This document shows, piece by piece, positions 46,380 through 56,684 of a stretch of 64,000 bases of DNA. Within the stretch, counting starts at the first letter, position 1; each line of letters opens with the position of its first letter. Source of the DNA: Malachius bipustulatus (lineage: Eukaryota > Arthropoda > Insecta > Coleoptera > Melyridae); contig OU342639.1 in the NCBI GenBank assembly GCA_910589415.1, forward strand, positions 19,538,268 through 19,602,267, given 5' to 3'. Below the pieces are notes generated by a model that saw nothing but the letters and a program-made list of their open reading frames with translations, was not told the DNA's origin and made no database searches. Position numbers and translations under genes: made by a program.

Positions 46380-49300
46380 ATGAGTTCTTGTTTACATTGC
46401 AACAACTCCTCTAAATCTTGCACGATTCAATGTGACGGATGTCAGGGTCCGCTGCACTCAGCTTGTGTTGGCCTGGCTGAGTCTGAAATAAAAATGACCC
46501 GAGCCAAGTCAAGATGCTTCAAGGTGGTATGTAATTCTTGTTCTAATAATATGGGCTCTTTTAAGAACATGAACGCCGTTATTTCGAACATTAAAGAGGA
46601 ATTTAATTCGGCTCTCGTCCGAATTCAGCGCGATTTCGACTCTCAACTGAAAGATCTAAGAGCGCTTCTTGCACAGCAAAAACAAATGAATGAAGGTGCC
46701 GATTCCTTATTTGAAGAGGTGGTTCATGAGGTTACGGAACGTCAGAGACGCAGCAAAAATTTAATAATTTTCAACCTACCTGAGCAAGCTGATGGCGCTT
46801 CAAAGCAGCTTCGTGAGGATGGCGAGTGGCGTAATATTGCAGATGTTCTCAACGCATTGGATCCCTGTGTCGACATCACCGTGCGGCCCAGTATTCGTAG
46901 GCTGGGCCGGTTTGTTGCTGGTGGCGGCGCCCGCCCCCGACCAATTAGGGTATCCCTTGGCAGCGAGGGTGACGTTGCTACTCTTGTTCGTGGGTCAAAG
47001 AGGCTTAAGGAGCATGGTCGGTTCAACAACGTCTCGGTTTCATTTGATCGAACACCGAGGCAACAGCAGGCCTACAAGAGGGCCAAGGACGAACTGAGGG
47101 TGAGACAAGAGGGCGGAGAGAAGAACTTGAAACTTGAAGCTCAAAAATGGTGTTCCCGAGATCACAACTTTAAACTAAGTGGTTCACCCAGTTACAGGTC
47201 AGACCGTCTTAACTTATTTTATCAGAATGTCAGAGGCTTGAACACCAAAACTAGCGAATTCTTTCAAAATGTTTTATTGTGTGATTACGATATCATATGT
47301 TTGTCTGAGACGTGGCTTCGGAGCGATGTATCTAATAGTGAATTATTTACTAGTAGCTTTAATGTATTTCGCAGGGACCGTAATTTTCAGGCTTTGGGGT
47401 TGTCCAGGGGGGGTGGAGTTTTGATGGCTGTTAAATCTAACCTTCATTGCGCTCAAATTGAAGTGCCTGATCTCAATGCGTCTAATGTTGATATTTTGTG
47501 CTTGAGGCTGGAGATTTCTTTTAGTCAAACTTTGATTGTTGTTGTACTCTATATTCCCCCTGGATCGTCCGCGGAGACTTATGAATCGGTCCTGGAGTCA
47601 ATTGGCAGGTGTTTTGTTGTTGAGAACTGCCCAATTTTACTTTTGGGTGACTTTAACTCTCCGCAGTTCTTCACGAACCGGCCAGATAGACTTAATACCT
47701 TGTTAAATAATTTTATGCAACTTAATGGCCTGCGTCAATATAACTCTGTGTCGAACCACTTTAACGTAATCTTAGATTTAGTTTTTAGTAACGTTATTTG
47801 TGAGATAGAGCGATCTTCTTGTCCATTGGTTCCCGAGGATAGACATCACCCTGCTCTTGAGCTCGCTTGCGGTTTGACGTGTGTACGGCTCGTCAACTTT
47901 AAAATGGATAGGAACCCTACCCAGTTTAATTTTAGAAAAGCTAACTTTCCTCTGCTTTATGATCTGCTTGCTTCGATCGATTGGAGTTTTCTGACTGATG
48001 CGATAGATGTTAACGATACTTGCTCTAGGTTTTATAACGCTCTTTACGATGTTTTTGATGTGGCGGTTCCAAAATATCGCGTCTCTTCTGCCGGTGGACG
48101 TAGTTATCCTGTTTGGTTTGATCGTAATATCATTCGGCACATCAGATTTAAGTCGTCCTACTATAGAAAATGGAAACGAACAAATTCGGACTACTGTCGG
48201 ATGAAATTCTGCGAACTTCGGTCTGTTTGTAAGAGACTGTGTCGTCTAGCTTATCGGCGTTACTTGCATGACATTCAGAACGACATCTTTAGTGATCCAC
48301 GTAGGTTTTGGGCTTACGTTCGTGAAAAAAGACGCATCACAAGAATTCCTGGCCGCATGAATTATAACGGGGTTGAATTAACAGACCCACGAAAGATAGT
48401 TGATGCATTTGCCGATTACTTCGACAGTGTTTTCTCTGTGGCTAATTCTGGTCGGTCTAGTCGTCAAACTGGTAATAGTTACACTGGCCAGACGGTATCG
48501 GTGAACCATATCACCGAGGATGAGATCTACATTGCCCTGAAGAAGTCTAAAAATTCTTTTACGTGTGGTGTCGACCAAATTCCTGGTTTCCTACTGAAGG
48601 ACTGTGCAGGTGTGCTGGTAACTCCTTTGTCGGTTTTGTTTAGCCGCATTATTGAAACATCTGTTTTTCCGGATTTCTGGAAGATGTCCTGCATTTCCCC
48701 TATTTTAAAAAGTGGTGACAATTCTCTAGTCACGAATTACAGACCTATTTCATTGCTGTGTAATTTCAGCAAAGTTTTCGAGTCCATTTTATTTGATCGT
48801 ATTTACTCATCTGTCAAATGCTATCTGGCGGCGGAACAGAATGGTTTTATGGAGAGGCGTTCTGTAACGTCTAATTTAGTTTCTTTCACTCAGTACACGT
48901 CGGATGTTATCGATCGTGGTGGCCAGGTGGATTCTGTTTACACAGACTTCCAGAAGGCTTTCGATAGGATAGACCACCCCATACTGTTGCAAAAGCTAGA
49001 CTTGTTTGGCTTCTCGGAGCCTCTGCTTGCTCTTATAAGGTCCTACCTCTTGAATAGAACACAGAAAGTTAAGTATGGAGGTTACACTTCTAGAACATTC
49101 ATTCCTACTTCAGGGGTGCCTCAGGGTTCAAACTTGGGCCCCCTGCTCTTTCTTATGTTCATTAACGATATAGTTGATGTCTTCACTTGTGAGAAACTTA
49201 TTTACGCAGATGACCTAAAGCTTTTCAGCTCTGTCTGCTCGCAGTTGGACTGTGAGAGATTGCAGCTTAATCTTGACCGCTTGGCTCTGTGGTGCAGAGA

Positions 49301-50042
49301 AAACAACCTCTCTTTAAGCGTGTCCAAATGTAGCGTCATGACTTACTCCAAAAAACACCGTAATATTGATTTTGCTTACTCGATAGACGGCATCTTACTC
49401 TCCAGACCGCACTCTGTTCGGGACCTGGGTGTTGTATTTGACCGACAGCTGCGCTTCACGGAACACATTTCTCAGGTAGTGTCCGCCGCCTTCAAACTTT
49501 GCGGATTTATTTTCAGAAATGGTAGAGAGCTGTCGGACACACAGACATTGGTGACTTTGTTCACGACGCTTATAAGATGTAAACTGGAATACGCGTGTAT
49601 TGTGTGGTCTCCGTTGCATAAAGTTCACATTGATCTTCTTGAGTCTGTTCAGAGGAAGTTTCTAAAGTATGTCTCTTTTAGGATTGATGGTGTCTATCCT
49701 CCTAGGGGTTTTTCCCAGGAAGCTCTGCTGTCAAGATTCGGCTTGAGTTCTTTGGAGGATAGGAGAGCGGAACTTAGTATTAAATTCCTCTACAAGCTGG
49801 TTCATAACAAGATCGATTGTTCTTTTTTGCTGTCAATGCTGTCTTTCATTGTTCCGCGCTGTAATTCTAGACAGACGTACATATTTTATAACCCGCGCAG
49901 TAACACAAATGTATTGACGAGGTCACCTTTAGTGGTTATGTGTGCTATTGCTAACAGAATATCAGGCCGCTGCGACATTAACTATGATTCAATGGGACGC
50001 GTAGTGACTGCATTTAAGGATCAATTAACGCTATCGAGCTGA
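46380..50042 (+). CDS. LINE polyprotein: PHD-like finger, RRM-like domain, EEP endonuclease, reverse transcriptase
   Basis: I chose the ATG at 46,380 (context ACC-ATGAG) because the C4HC3 finger begins three residues later; upstream codons are open but not conserved in type. Residues from this ATG: PHD-like finger 4-54 (C4, C7, C18, C21, H26, C29, C51, C54); helical stretch 62-120; RRM-like domain about 124-225 opening SKNLIIFNLPE. The endonuclease is about 277-500 (N283, E310, D424/N426 in GDFN, and DRHH at 487-490 in place of the usual SDH). The reverse transcriptase is about 700-1,000, with NYRPISLL, YTDFQKAFD (D856), SGVPQGSNLGP and YADD (D944, D945). A thumb domain follows. There is no RNase H. 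Most relatives place the finger/RRM part in a separate first frame; here all are in one frame without a stop. It should drive target-primed retrotransposition. Competence is inferred. Confidence 0.92.
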   Translation: MSSCLHCNNSSKSCTIQCDGCQGPLHSACVGLAESEIKMTRAKSRCFKVVCNSCSNNMGSFKNMNAVISNIKEEFNSALVRIQRDFDSQLKDLRALLAQQKQMNEGADSLFEEVVHEVTERQRRSKNLIIFNLPEQADGASKQLREDGEWRNIADVLNALDPCVDITVRPSIRRLGRFVAGGGARPRPIRVSLGSEGDVATLVRGSKRLKEHGRFNNVSVSFDRTPRQQQAYKRAKDELRVRQEGGEKNLKLEAQKWCSRDHNFKLSGSPSYRSDRLNLFYQNVRGLNTKTSEFFQNVLLCDYDIICLSETWLRSDVSNSELFTSSFNVFRRDRNFQALGLSRGGGVLMAVKSNLHCAQIEVPDLNASNVDILCLRLEISFSQTLIVVVLYIPPGSSAETYESVLESIGRCFVVENCPILLLGDFNSPQFFTNRPDRLNTLLNNFMQLNGLRQYNSVSNHFNVILDLVFSNVICEIERSSCPLVPEDRHHPALELACGLTCVRLVNFKMDRNPTQFNFRKANFPLLYDLLASIDWSFLTDAIDVNDTCSRFYNALYDVFDVAVPKYRVSSAGGRSYPVWFDRNIIRHIRFKSSYYRKWKRTNSDYCRMKFCELRSVCKRLCRLAYRRYLHDIQNDIFSDPRRFWAYVREKRRITRIPGRMNYNGVELTDPRKIVDAFADYFDSVFSVANSGRSSRQTGNSYTGQTVSVNHITEDEIYIALKKSKNSFTCGVDQIPGFLLKDCAGVLVTPLSVLFSRIIETSVFPDFWKMSCISPILKSGDNSLVTNYRPISLLCNFSKVFESILFDRIYSSVKCYLAAEQNGFMERRSVTSNLVSFTQYTSDVIDRGGQVDSVYTDFQKAFDRIDHPILLQKLDLFGFSEPLLALIRSYLLNRTQKVKYGGYTSRTFIPTSGVPQGSNLGPLLFLMFINDIVDVFTCEKLIYADDLKLFSSVCSQLDCERLQLNLDRLALWCRENNLSLSVSKCSVMTYSKKHRNIDFAYSIDGILLSRPHSVRDLGVVFDRQLRFTEHISQVVSAAFKLCGFIFRNGRELSDTQTLVTLFTTLIRCKLEYACIVWSPLHKVHIDLLESVQRKFLKYVSFRIDGVYPPRGFSQEALLSRFGLSSLEDRRAELSIKFLYKLVHNKIDCSFLLSMLSFIVPRCNSRQTYIFYNPRSNTNVLTRSPLVVMCAIANRISGRCDINYDSMGRVVTAFKDQLTLSS

Positions 50043-50241
50043 CGTCGCGGCCGTCTTGTATTTTGTATTTTCTTTCTCCTGTATTTTCTCTGGCATCTTG
50101 TTTTTGTACTTATAGGTTTATGATTTTAGGCATAAAATAGATAGGTATTATCGCATGTTTTTGTTTATTTTTTTTCGTATATGTATAGATTAAATTGTTT
50201 CCTGTAATTGGGTGCCTTTATGCATCTGTTGGAAATAAATA

Positions 50242-50242
<1 letters not shown>

Positions 50243-50278
<36 letters not shown>
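50243..50278. repeat. (ATT)n microsatellite, tail of the intact LINE
   Basis: About twelve TTA triplets directly after the 3' UTR. Position and orientation fit a templated LINE tail. It also forms the junction with the oppositely oriented LINE. Confidence 0.85.
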
Positions 50279-50279
<1 letters not shown>

Positions 50280-50373
50280 ATTAAGGTGTTTCAACATCAC
50301 AGGTCATTAGCACCCTTTACATTATATTATACAAGTATGCTTATAATAACTGCAACATTACATAAGGATCTAT

Positions 50374-51290
50374 CTAAATTAAGTTATAAAGTCCAGTTTG
50401 TCTTAGGAACTGCATTAGATTACTGGTAGCCGTTGATGACCCAATATCCAGCACTTCTCCAAGATTGGCGCTGAGATTGTTGTCAGCTCTTTTTTGTGAA
50501 AACCGGGGACAGTCTAGCAGAAAATGGGCCACGGTCAGCTGGAACAGAGCTCACAGACAGGAGCAATGCTCTTTTGTAGGATATGGTTATGAGTTATCGA
50601 TGTATGTCCCATTCTTAATCTCCTGAGTATGACTCCTTCTCTTCTGCTATTTATGTTTAACCGTCTTGGTGTGACCGTGGGTTCGATGGTTCTTAATTGT
50701 GTGTTTTGTTCTTCCCACTTTTGCTGCCATGAATTCTTTACCCGTGACTGTATCTCAGCTTTCATATTCTGGAATAGTATGGCATCTTGGCATGGGTCCC
50801 CCATATTACACGCTTCTTGTGCCACACGGTCGGCCTCCTCGTTTCCCTTTATACCGCAATGAGATGGTGTCCATATTATGATAACGTTATTGCCAACCTC
50901 TTTAAGCTTACGGCATAGGCCTCGTATTTCATGGGAAATCTGATTCTTTGTATAAATCTGTTCAATCGATTGTATCGAGGATAGCGAATCAGTGCATATT
51001 ACTAGATTTTTAGCGGAGCTGCGCAATGCATGTGTGAGGGCCTCTTTAATTGCGTATAATTCCGCTGTCTGGACTGACGTCACTGATGGCAATCTAAATT
51101 GGTGTTTGCCTGTCGGTGTGATGATGCCACAGCCTGCTCCATTGTCTCTTTTCGATGCATCAGTGTAGATAACTATATCGGGATGATATGATTCCAAGAT
51201 GTTTCTGAAGCTCTGTATTATTATGGATGATGTGGCATCTCTTTTGCTGTGAATGGTGAGGGTTGTATCTATTGTGGGTGTGGGTGTCAT
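50374..51290 (-). pseudogene. RNase H domain and C-terminal zinc-knuckle of a LINE
   Basis: The minus-strand frame shows all RNase H landmarks: D in IVIYTDAS, E in TAELYAIKEAL, D in VICTDSLSSI, and WTPSHCGIKGNEEAD with the last catalytic D. This domain removes RNA from the hybrid made during reverse transcription. After LRMGHTSITHNH and PVCELC the frame shifts near 50,540. The remainder, LTVAHFLLDCPRFSQKRA, then DNNLSANLGEVLD, continues in the neighbouring frame to a stop at 50,374-50,376. The split CxxC...H...C knuckle is otherwise intact. Upstream, the codons ...EDEIRNIAP join it to the reverse-transcriptase part in the same frame, but the thumb itself is in another frame. Confidence 0.88.
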
Positions 51291-51343
51291 CCAAGGTGGT
51301 TCTTTCCTCGTTATAGGAGCGATGTTACGTATCTCGTCTTCAG

Positions 51344-51690
51344 TTAGATGTTGAGGTAATAGGGTGTGGGTAGTCTGGGATGTCTTCTGAATCTGTCTTG
51401 GTAGAAATTATAATTTGCGAGGGTCTGATTATTTGGATTGTTAGGTTGGGAGGCGATCCTAGCTGCGAAATTTGACATTAGTTGCTTTCTTCGTAGCTCT
51501 AGTGGCATCTCTCCTGTCTCTCTGTACAGATTCATCCTCGGGCTTGTCCTGTGGGCTCCTAAGATTAGTCGTAGGGCAGTGTTCTGTATCATATTGAGCC
51601 TCCTCAACGCCGTTTTTTTTTTGCCGTGCCATATGCTACACACCCATAGTCCAGCTTTGACCTTACCAGGCTACTTTTTTGTTGTCACTT
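51344..51690 (-). pseudogene. LINE reverse-transcriptase thumb fragment
   Basis: The minus-strand frame begins SLVRSKLDYGCVAYGTAKK, shifts within an 11-base homopolymer at 51,613-51,623, and continues TALRRLNMIQNTALRLILGA, then RTSP...GEMPLELRRKQL. This is the conserved thumb region of I/R1-group LINE polymerases, where LDYG and A.RTSP...E..PL.LRR recur. A second frameshift near 51,345 separates it from the RNase H part. The palm with YADD is absent because of 5' truncation. Confidence 0.85.
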
Positions 51691-51806
51691 GACTTTAAAA
51701 AATGTTCACGCACAGCGAAAATGTCGACATAATTTCTGACAGATGTGAGTCTGCTATTTGTATTTACAGGCTACTTGTTTAAATTGAGTTTCGCTCACCC
51801 TGTACT
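51691..51806 (-). mobile_element. Right part of the outer CAGGGTG element
   Basis: On the minus strand it starts TA-CAGGGTGAGCGAAACTC, soon followed by ACAAGTAGCCTGTAAATAC and AAATAGCAGA. Both match the left part at 45,786-46,021. The stretch between the tip and ACAAGTAGCC is about 150 bp on the left but only about 10 bp here, so this arm carries an internal deletion. Confidence 0.65.
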
Positions 51807-52329
51807 GTATCTTAAAGAGAGATCGAAAAAGACGGATCTAATTTGTTTAACTCTCTTTATGTGTAACAAATTTAAACCCTCGTTATTCAAATTGTAATTT
51901 CGGCATACAGTTAACATTGGTGATGTCTGTTGTGCGCGTGTGCGTGCTATCGGTAAATAAAATAATGATTGGTGGCGTGCCCTAGAACGAGAAATAGTGA
52001 TTACTATTTGATTTCGTATAGCGGAACACCAAATCTGATTGTTATTAGTTGACTGACAAGTAGTTGTCGTTATTACAAAGACGCAGTGTCAAGCCTTTGG
52101 AGCGTGGTTGAAACCAATACAAACGCCTTGGATCAATCAAGTTTGGATGCCAGGGGCCAGGTATTTTAAAAATTTGTTCTGAATACATTCAAGTTCACTT
52201 ACATGGGACACCGTAGGTTGATGATCATGTTACAGAAGTATATAAAAAAATATAAACATTTTTTTCAGAGTTCCAGAAGAAAACCCTTTCTCATTTCTGA
52301 TACTAAAACCTAGCTTTCTGCACCACTTA
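51807..52329. other. Non-coding spacer
   Basis: No gene or repeat recognised. Confidence 0.4.
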
Positions 52330-52930
52330 TCTTAGGGGCAAACGAGTGAACACGAGCTGAAAATGTTAGCTGTTAATCAAAAAGCACCAAGTCCCTTGCT
52401 AAAACACGGCTTGATAAGTTCTCAGTTCAGGCTATAGGAGAATTTGGAAAGATTCTTGTTTCTAAAGAACACGACAGAGCACTTTGAAATATTCAAAACC
52501 AACTCATTGGCTTGGCAACAACTCATTTAAAGTAATCAGCTTGTAAGAGACGGTCTGAAACTAGTCGTGATTGTAGTAAGAGACCCAGTTTGATCCCTGC
52601 GGTACGCCAGACGCGGGACCTCAAATGGTTTTTATGTCGAGCTTATATCGCCAACAAACTAAGATCTGCCAAAAAGACACGACCTAATAAGATTTATGAA
52701 ATGTGTGGAAAATTCTAAGTGCTTTAGCCTATCAATTAGTATTCTATAATTAATCTTCTCAGATGTCTTGGAAAAATGCTCATAAACAGCATCAACCTGG
52801 GATAAGTTAGGCTCAGTTATACTGAGGTAGACTCTGAACGCTGCCTGTTCAGGTCTCAGTAAGAGCATAAAGTGAAGCTGCGCTTTTGCTTTGCAAAAAC
52901 CAAAGACAAAGTCCAATAGTCTCTGAAACT
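52330..52930 (-). pseudogene. Heavily decayed LINE reverse-transcriptase palm
   Basis: The minus-strand frame 52,659-52,916 reads QVDAVYEHFSKTSEKINYRI, then LIDRLKHLEFSTHFINLIRS. This corresponds to the motif A block (usual form VDAVYTDFSKAFDKINH), but the catalytic aspartate and the following AFD are substituted. In another frame ASGVPQGSN (motif B, about 52,587-52,620) follows, then LVLNISKCSVVFF (motif D, about 52,460-52,500). Only about 100 bp separate B and D, so the YADD segment has been deleted. Several stops and shifts are present. It is non-functional, and belongs to the CR1/Jockey group. Confidence 0.7.
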
Positions 52931-55099
52931 AGATTTCTCTCCGCAAGCCAATGCAACAAGAAAAAAATGGTTTCAATGGAACATGGCATTGCTATTTAAT
53001 TCCCAGTACATTAAATTTGAAAGACTTACGTTTCTGCTGATAAATGGGACACTCATGATCCCAAATCGCATGGCAAAAATTTGAATGGCAAAAAAAAATA
53101 TCAGAGAAGTAGGTACTCCGCAACCAGGTGATCTGCGGATGACCAGACCTGCGCACCGAGGACCAGCGACAAGCCACCTTTGACGTGCAGTTAGCTGATG
53201 TGTGATGAAAACCTGAACATTTATAGCATCTAATTATGTCTATGGCATCACAGACTGAGCAATAATCATAGCATCGCCTACAAAAACTGATGACCCGCCG
53301 ATATTGCTTTCAGAAATGAAACATCGTAATGAAACTCTCCTTGTCTACAGCTATTTAATAGCGAACCTGCATGTCTGCCAATTCATCAAATCGATTTTTT
53401 TTCAGATTCTAAGTTAGCAAATGATTACAAAACTAGAGCTGCGAGTATGTATATAAAATGCAAGCTTAGAGAAGGTAAAAAAATGAAGCAAGCCAGTTTC
53501 GTTTCTTTGTGAAAACAAGTAATTAAATGAAGCATGTTTATGAAAGAACTTCTCAACCCTTTAGAATTTAATAAATCACAATTTTCAATATGCTAGGTAT
53601 AACTGTTTGTGAATGTTAGACTGGAAAACATTTCATTACTGACAATATTAAGGTTGATAATGAACGCTCTCGCTAATTGTAATTCTATTTGGTTACTGTA
53701 GTACTGGGAGCATAAAAGTTTAATATTTAATAATATTTTATTATTATAGCTTAGTGGTCAATTTTTGAATCGTCATGCATGATGTAGAGTTTTCAAATGA
53801 AGTGACCGATTGATTTTGAAATGCGAGCTGTGATGAGGACATACTTTGTAAGAGTTACGGTTTATTAGTCTCTTTGTTGTTCCAAATCTGAACCTATCCA
53901 AGCGAACGTGCAAAAATACGGGCGTTTATGGAGGGTTGAAGTAGGGTGGGGTTGCGATATAAATCGGGCATCCTGATGTATAGCATGTGGGTTACGTCAT
54001 GTCGCTGTTGATATCCGATCAGAGAAAACATGAACGAGCCCGCACTTCCTGTCGAAAAAATCAGGAATCAGGCTCTATTTAAAATCGAGCTTTTGCCGTG
54101 GCAAGCACGTCTCATTTTTCATCTTTGATACGTGATTGCATGTTATTGGAAATTAGGTATCGATTTGGATATTAGGTCTGCGAAATGATGAAATTGGGTA
54201 GTTTCCTAACTTTTGTGCCCCAACCAGTGGCGTTAAACAACACCCATGAGACACGACCTATCGCTCCAAGCTCAATAGTCGGTGTTCAGGATCATTTGAC
54301 TGGTGGATTTTACCTCTACTACTTCTAATATATTTATATTATAGCACGATTACCTGTTGATATAAAAATCTGTATAGTTTCAATTTCATCAGCAGTAAAA
54401 TGGAATTTTGGTAATAAAGTATCAATCTATTTCTATATGTTATCACTTAAGCCTTGAGCCGACTACAGAGAGTATAGGAGAGAAATTCATTACTGCATGT
54501 TGCCATTGCAGGAATGTTCGCGCATCTGAGGTCGGTATAATACTCTGTAATGGGAATCGGCAATATAAACAGACGTATAATTACTGTTAGGCAGGGTAGG
54601 TCAACACACCACCGATGAACGTATTCAACCAAGTATTATTGTTTAGATGAGACGAGATCCGACGCAGGACGCCGATTGGCGAAGAACCGCTGGCAGCGCG
54701 AGTTGGTATCGTCATCGTCGTAGCTGCGGCTTCGACAGCAACATCAACGGTGATTGATTACCTATGGCATGACACCGAGGATATGCACACACGTGTACAC
54801 CCTAATGCTGACTTGCTAGCCGTTACAGCTAGCTAGTAGCTATCCAGCTTCCGATGAGGGACGTGAAATATATTATTTCGAATATTTTTATTTTTATTAG
54901 TAGATTATTCACGACATGAAATGTAAAACTCAACGCTAACATACGTACATATATGCACGCATGAGAGTATACGCGAGACCCCATCAACCCAAATCCATAC
55001 TTACTCACAATAATCTCCAATACTGAAGTACGGCAGACTTATCGTATGCTTCTTCCTTCCTGCAGCCTTCCTTACCCCAAATTCAAAATTCCTAACTCT
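52931..55099. other. Non-coding; GC-balanced patch at 54.64-54.83 kb
   Basis: No gene recognised. The patch near 54,650-54,800 (GACGCAGGACGCCGATTGGC and following) allows an ATG-initiated frame of about 40 codons from 54,647 without domain similarity. Otherwise the stretch is AT-rich with dense stops. Confidence 0.35.
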
Positions 55100-55640
55100 C
55101 CTCTGTCACACCAGCTCAATACACAGTGCAGAACTCTATGCCATCAGCAGGACGCTTGTCCACATAGCCAATCAGCATTTACGCAAGCTCGTCCTGTGTA
55201 CCGATTCCCTCAGCTCTCTTGCATCCATAAAGAATATGTACCTTAAACACCCATTAGTGATGAATATCGAAGACTCTCTCTGCCTACTGTACAAAAAGAT
55301 ATAAAATTGAATTCATGTATGTCCCATCACACTGAAAAATAAAAGGGAATGAAGAAGTCGACTCGTTAGCGAAAGAGGCCGCAAAATCCACAACATCCAC
55401 CGCAGTGACAATAAAAATTCCCGAAGCGAGATCAAAAAATCAACACAAGATATCTGGCAGCAGCTATGGGACCAGAACAATTTCCAAAGCTCTACCCTAT
55501 CAAACCATCAGTGACAATAAAAATGCCCCTTCCATCTAACAGAAGACACCATCAAGTAATATTCCCCAGACATCGATTAGGCCACACCAATCTAACCCAC
55601 CTCCATTTATTTAAGCGTGAACAACCCCTGCTGTAGCCAA
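55100..55640 (+). pseudogene. Decayed LINE RNase H domain
   Basis: The plus-strand translation contains SAELYAISRTLVHI and LVLCTDSLSSLASIKNMYL (second and third acidic residues of RNase H). After a frameshift it has FMYVPSH, a stop, KIKGNEEVDSLAKEA (last acidic residue). Further on come IFPRHRLGHTNLTHLHLF and KREQPLL before a stop, matching the R(L/M)GHT..TH.hl...E conserved after RNase H. The first aspartate region is not preserved. It resembles the RNase H at 50.4-51.3 kb but is a separate, older piece of an I/R1-like element. Confidence 0.75.
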
Positions 55641-56684
55641 TCTAACACCTCTTATACGTCAAGCAACTAATAGTAAATTGCTAACTGTATACTGCTGCTC
55701 GTCAAAGACACAATATCCCGGTCAACCTACACCAGGCAATCACCTCAAACAGTGCCTGCAACATATTGGTCACTGAGCAACAATAGAACCCTTTTTTTTT
55801 TATATATTACTTTTTGAAGTAAGAAATATGTATCCTGAAATGTAACTCCTGCAGTAACCGCAATGGTTGAGCAGACTTTCTTGAAAAAAAAAGCAACGAT
55901 TAATAAAAAACTAAACAGATTTATGTTTATTTTTCTCCCAGTAAACTATCCTTGTTGCTGCTATAATTTTAATTCGTTTATGTTATAATATGCAGCAATC
56001 CGACTAGTATAAAAAACCTATTATAGTAATTTTGACTTTTGACTAAGAAAAGATAAATCAAAACTCTTTTTAATGTTCCTTCTAAGGTTCTGTAAAAGAG
56101 TGGTGCGTTGTTTGCATCTACCTGCGACTAAATTAAGCCTAAATGAAAAGATCACACAAGTCGTGTTCCCCTTCGTGCTTACCTGCAATAAGTCTTCGGT
56201 GGCTAATTTACACGTCAATAATCGATAGATCATTCAGTCGAAGCGGCTTGGGTAATAAAGCGTGGGGATTCTACACCTTTCCATTGTCAATATGCAGTAC
56301 ACATTCTTTCAACAAATGGGCTTATGCAAGTGAATAAAACAAATTTTGGAAGTTCAGTTACTGAATTGAAGAAAAAAGTGGTCAAATAGTCGTCCATTAA
56401 CTTTCTCAATACAAGTAACACTTATCAAATATACCCAAAAAATGTCTGCGGAGACCTATATCTTTCAATGGGATTCCTCCGCTTAATCGATTGCTTTGGT
56501 AAATTGTGCTTTACGAAAACATCGCTGCCTGAAATTGGGTGGTGCCCTATCTTGTTGATACCGAAGAACTGATTTATTGATTTTGGTTTTAGATTAAATT
56601 TTCAGTTTATATATAACGTGAAGTTGTTCGAAGAAAATTTTGATCGTCTTCAGTTGTTCCCGTCATAATTTATGGAAATTGCAG
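55641..56684. other. Non-coding spacer between RNase H fragments
   Basis: No gene or repeat recognised. AT-rich with scattered short frames on both strands. Confidence 0.4.

Larger units (their letters stand above)
46049..50284 (+). mobile_element. Full-length-looking LINE with an intact single ORF and (ATT)n tail
   Basis: Bounded by the 10-bp direct repeat ATTAAATTAA (46,039-46,048 and 50,275-50,284), a probable target-site duplication. It has a 5' UTR of about 330 bp, one 1,220-codon frame (46,380-50,042) and a 3' UTR of about 200 bp that ends GGAAATAAATAG followed by (TTA)n at 50,243-50,278. A triplet-repeat 3' tail in place of poly(A) is usual for CR1/L2-type LINEs. The undamaged frame and perfect duplication make it the youngest insertion in the window. 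Confidence 0.85.
50275..51690 (-). mobile_element. 5'-truncated I/R1-like LINE with RNase H, minus strand
   Basis: The 3' UTR (50,275-50,373, minus sense ending GTTGAAACACCTTAATTTAA), RNase H and reverse-transcriptase thumb are in the normal order. The 5' end is lost near 51,690, where the outer CAGGGTG element resumes. Its poly(A) tail is at 46,022-46,038, beyond the inserted LINE. At least three frameshifts mark it as older than the LINE inside it. Confidence 0.8.
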
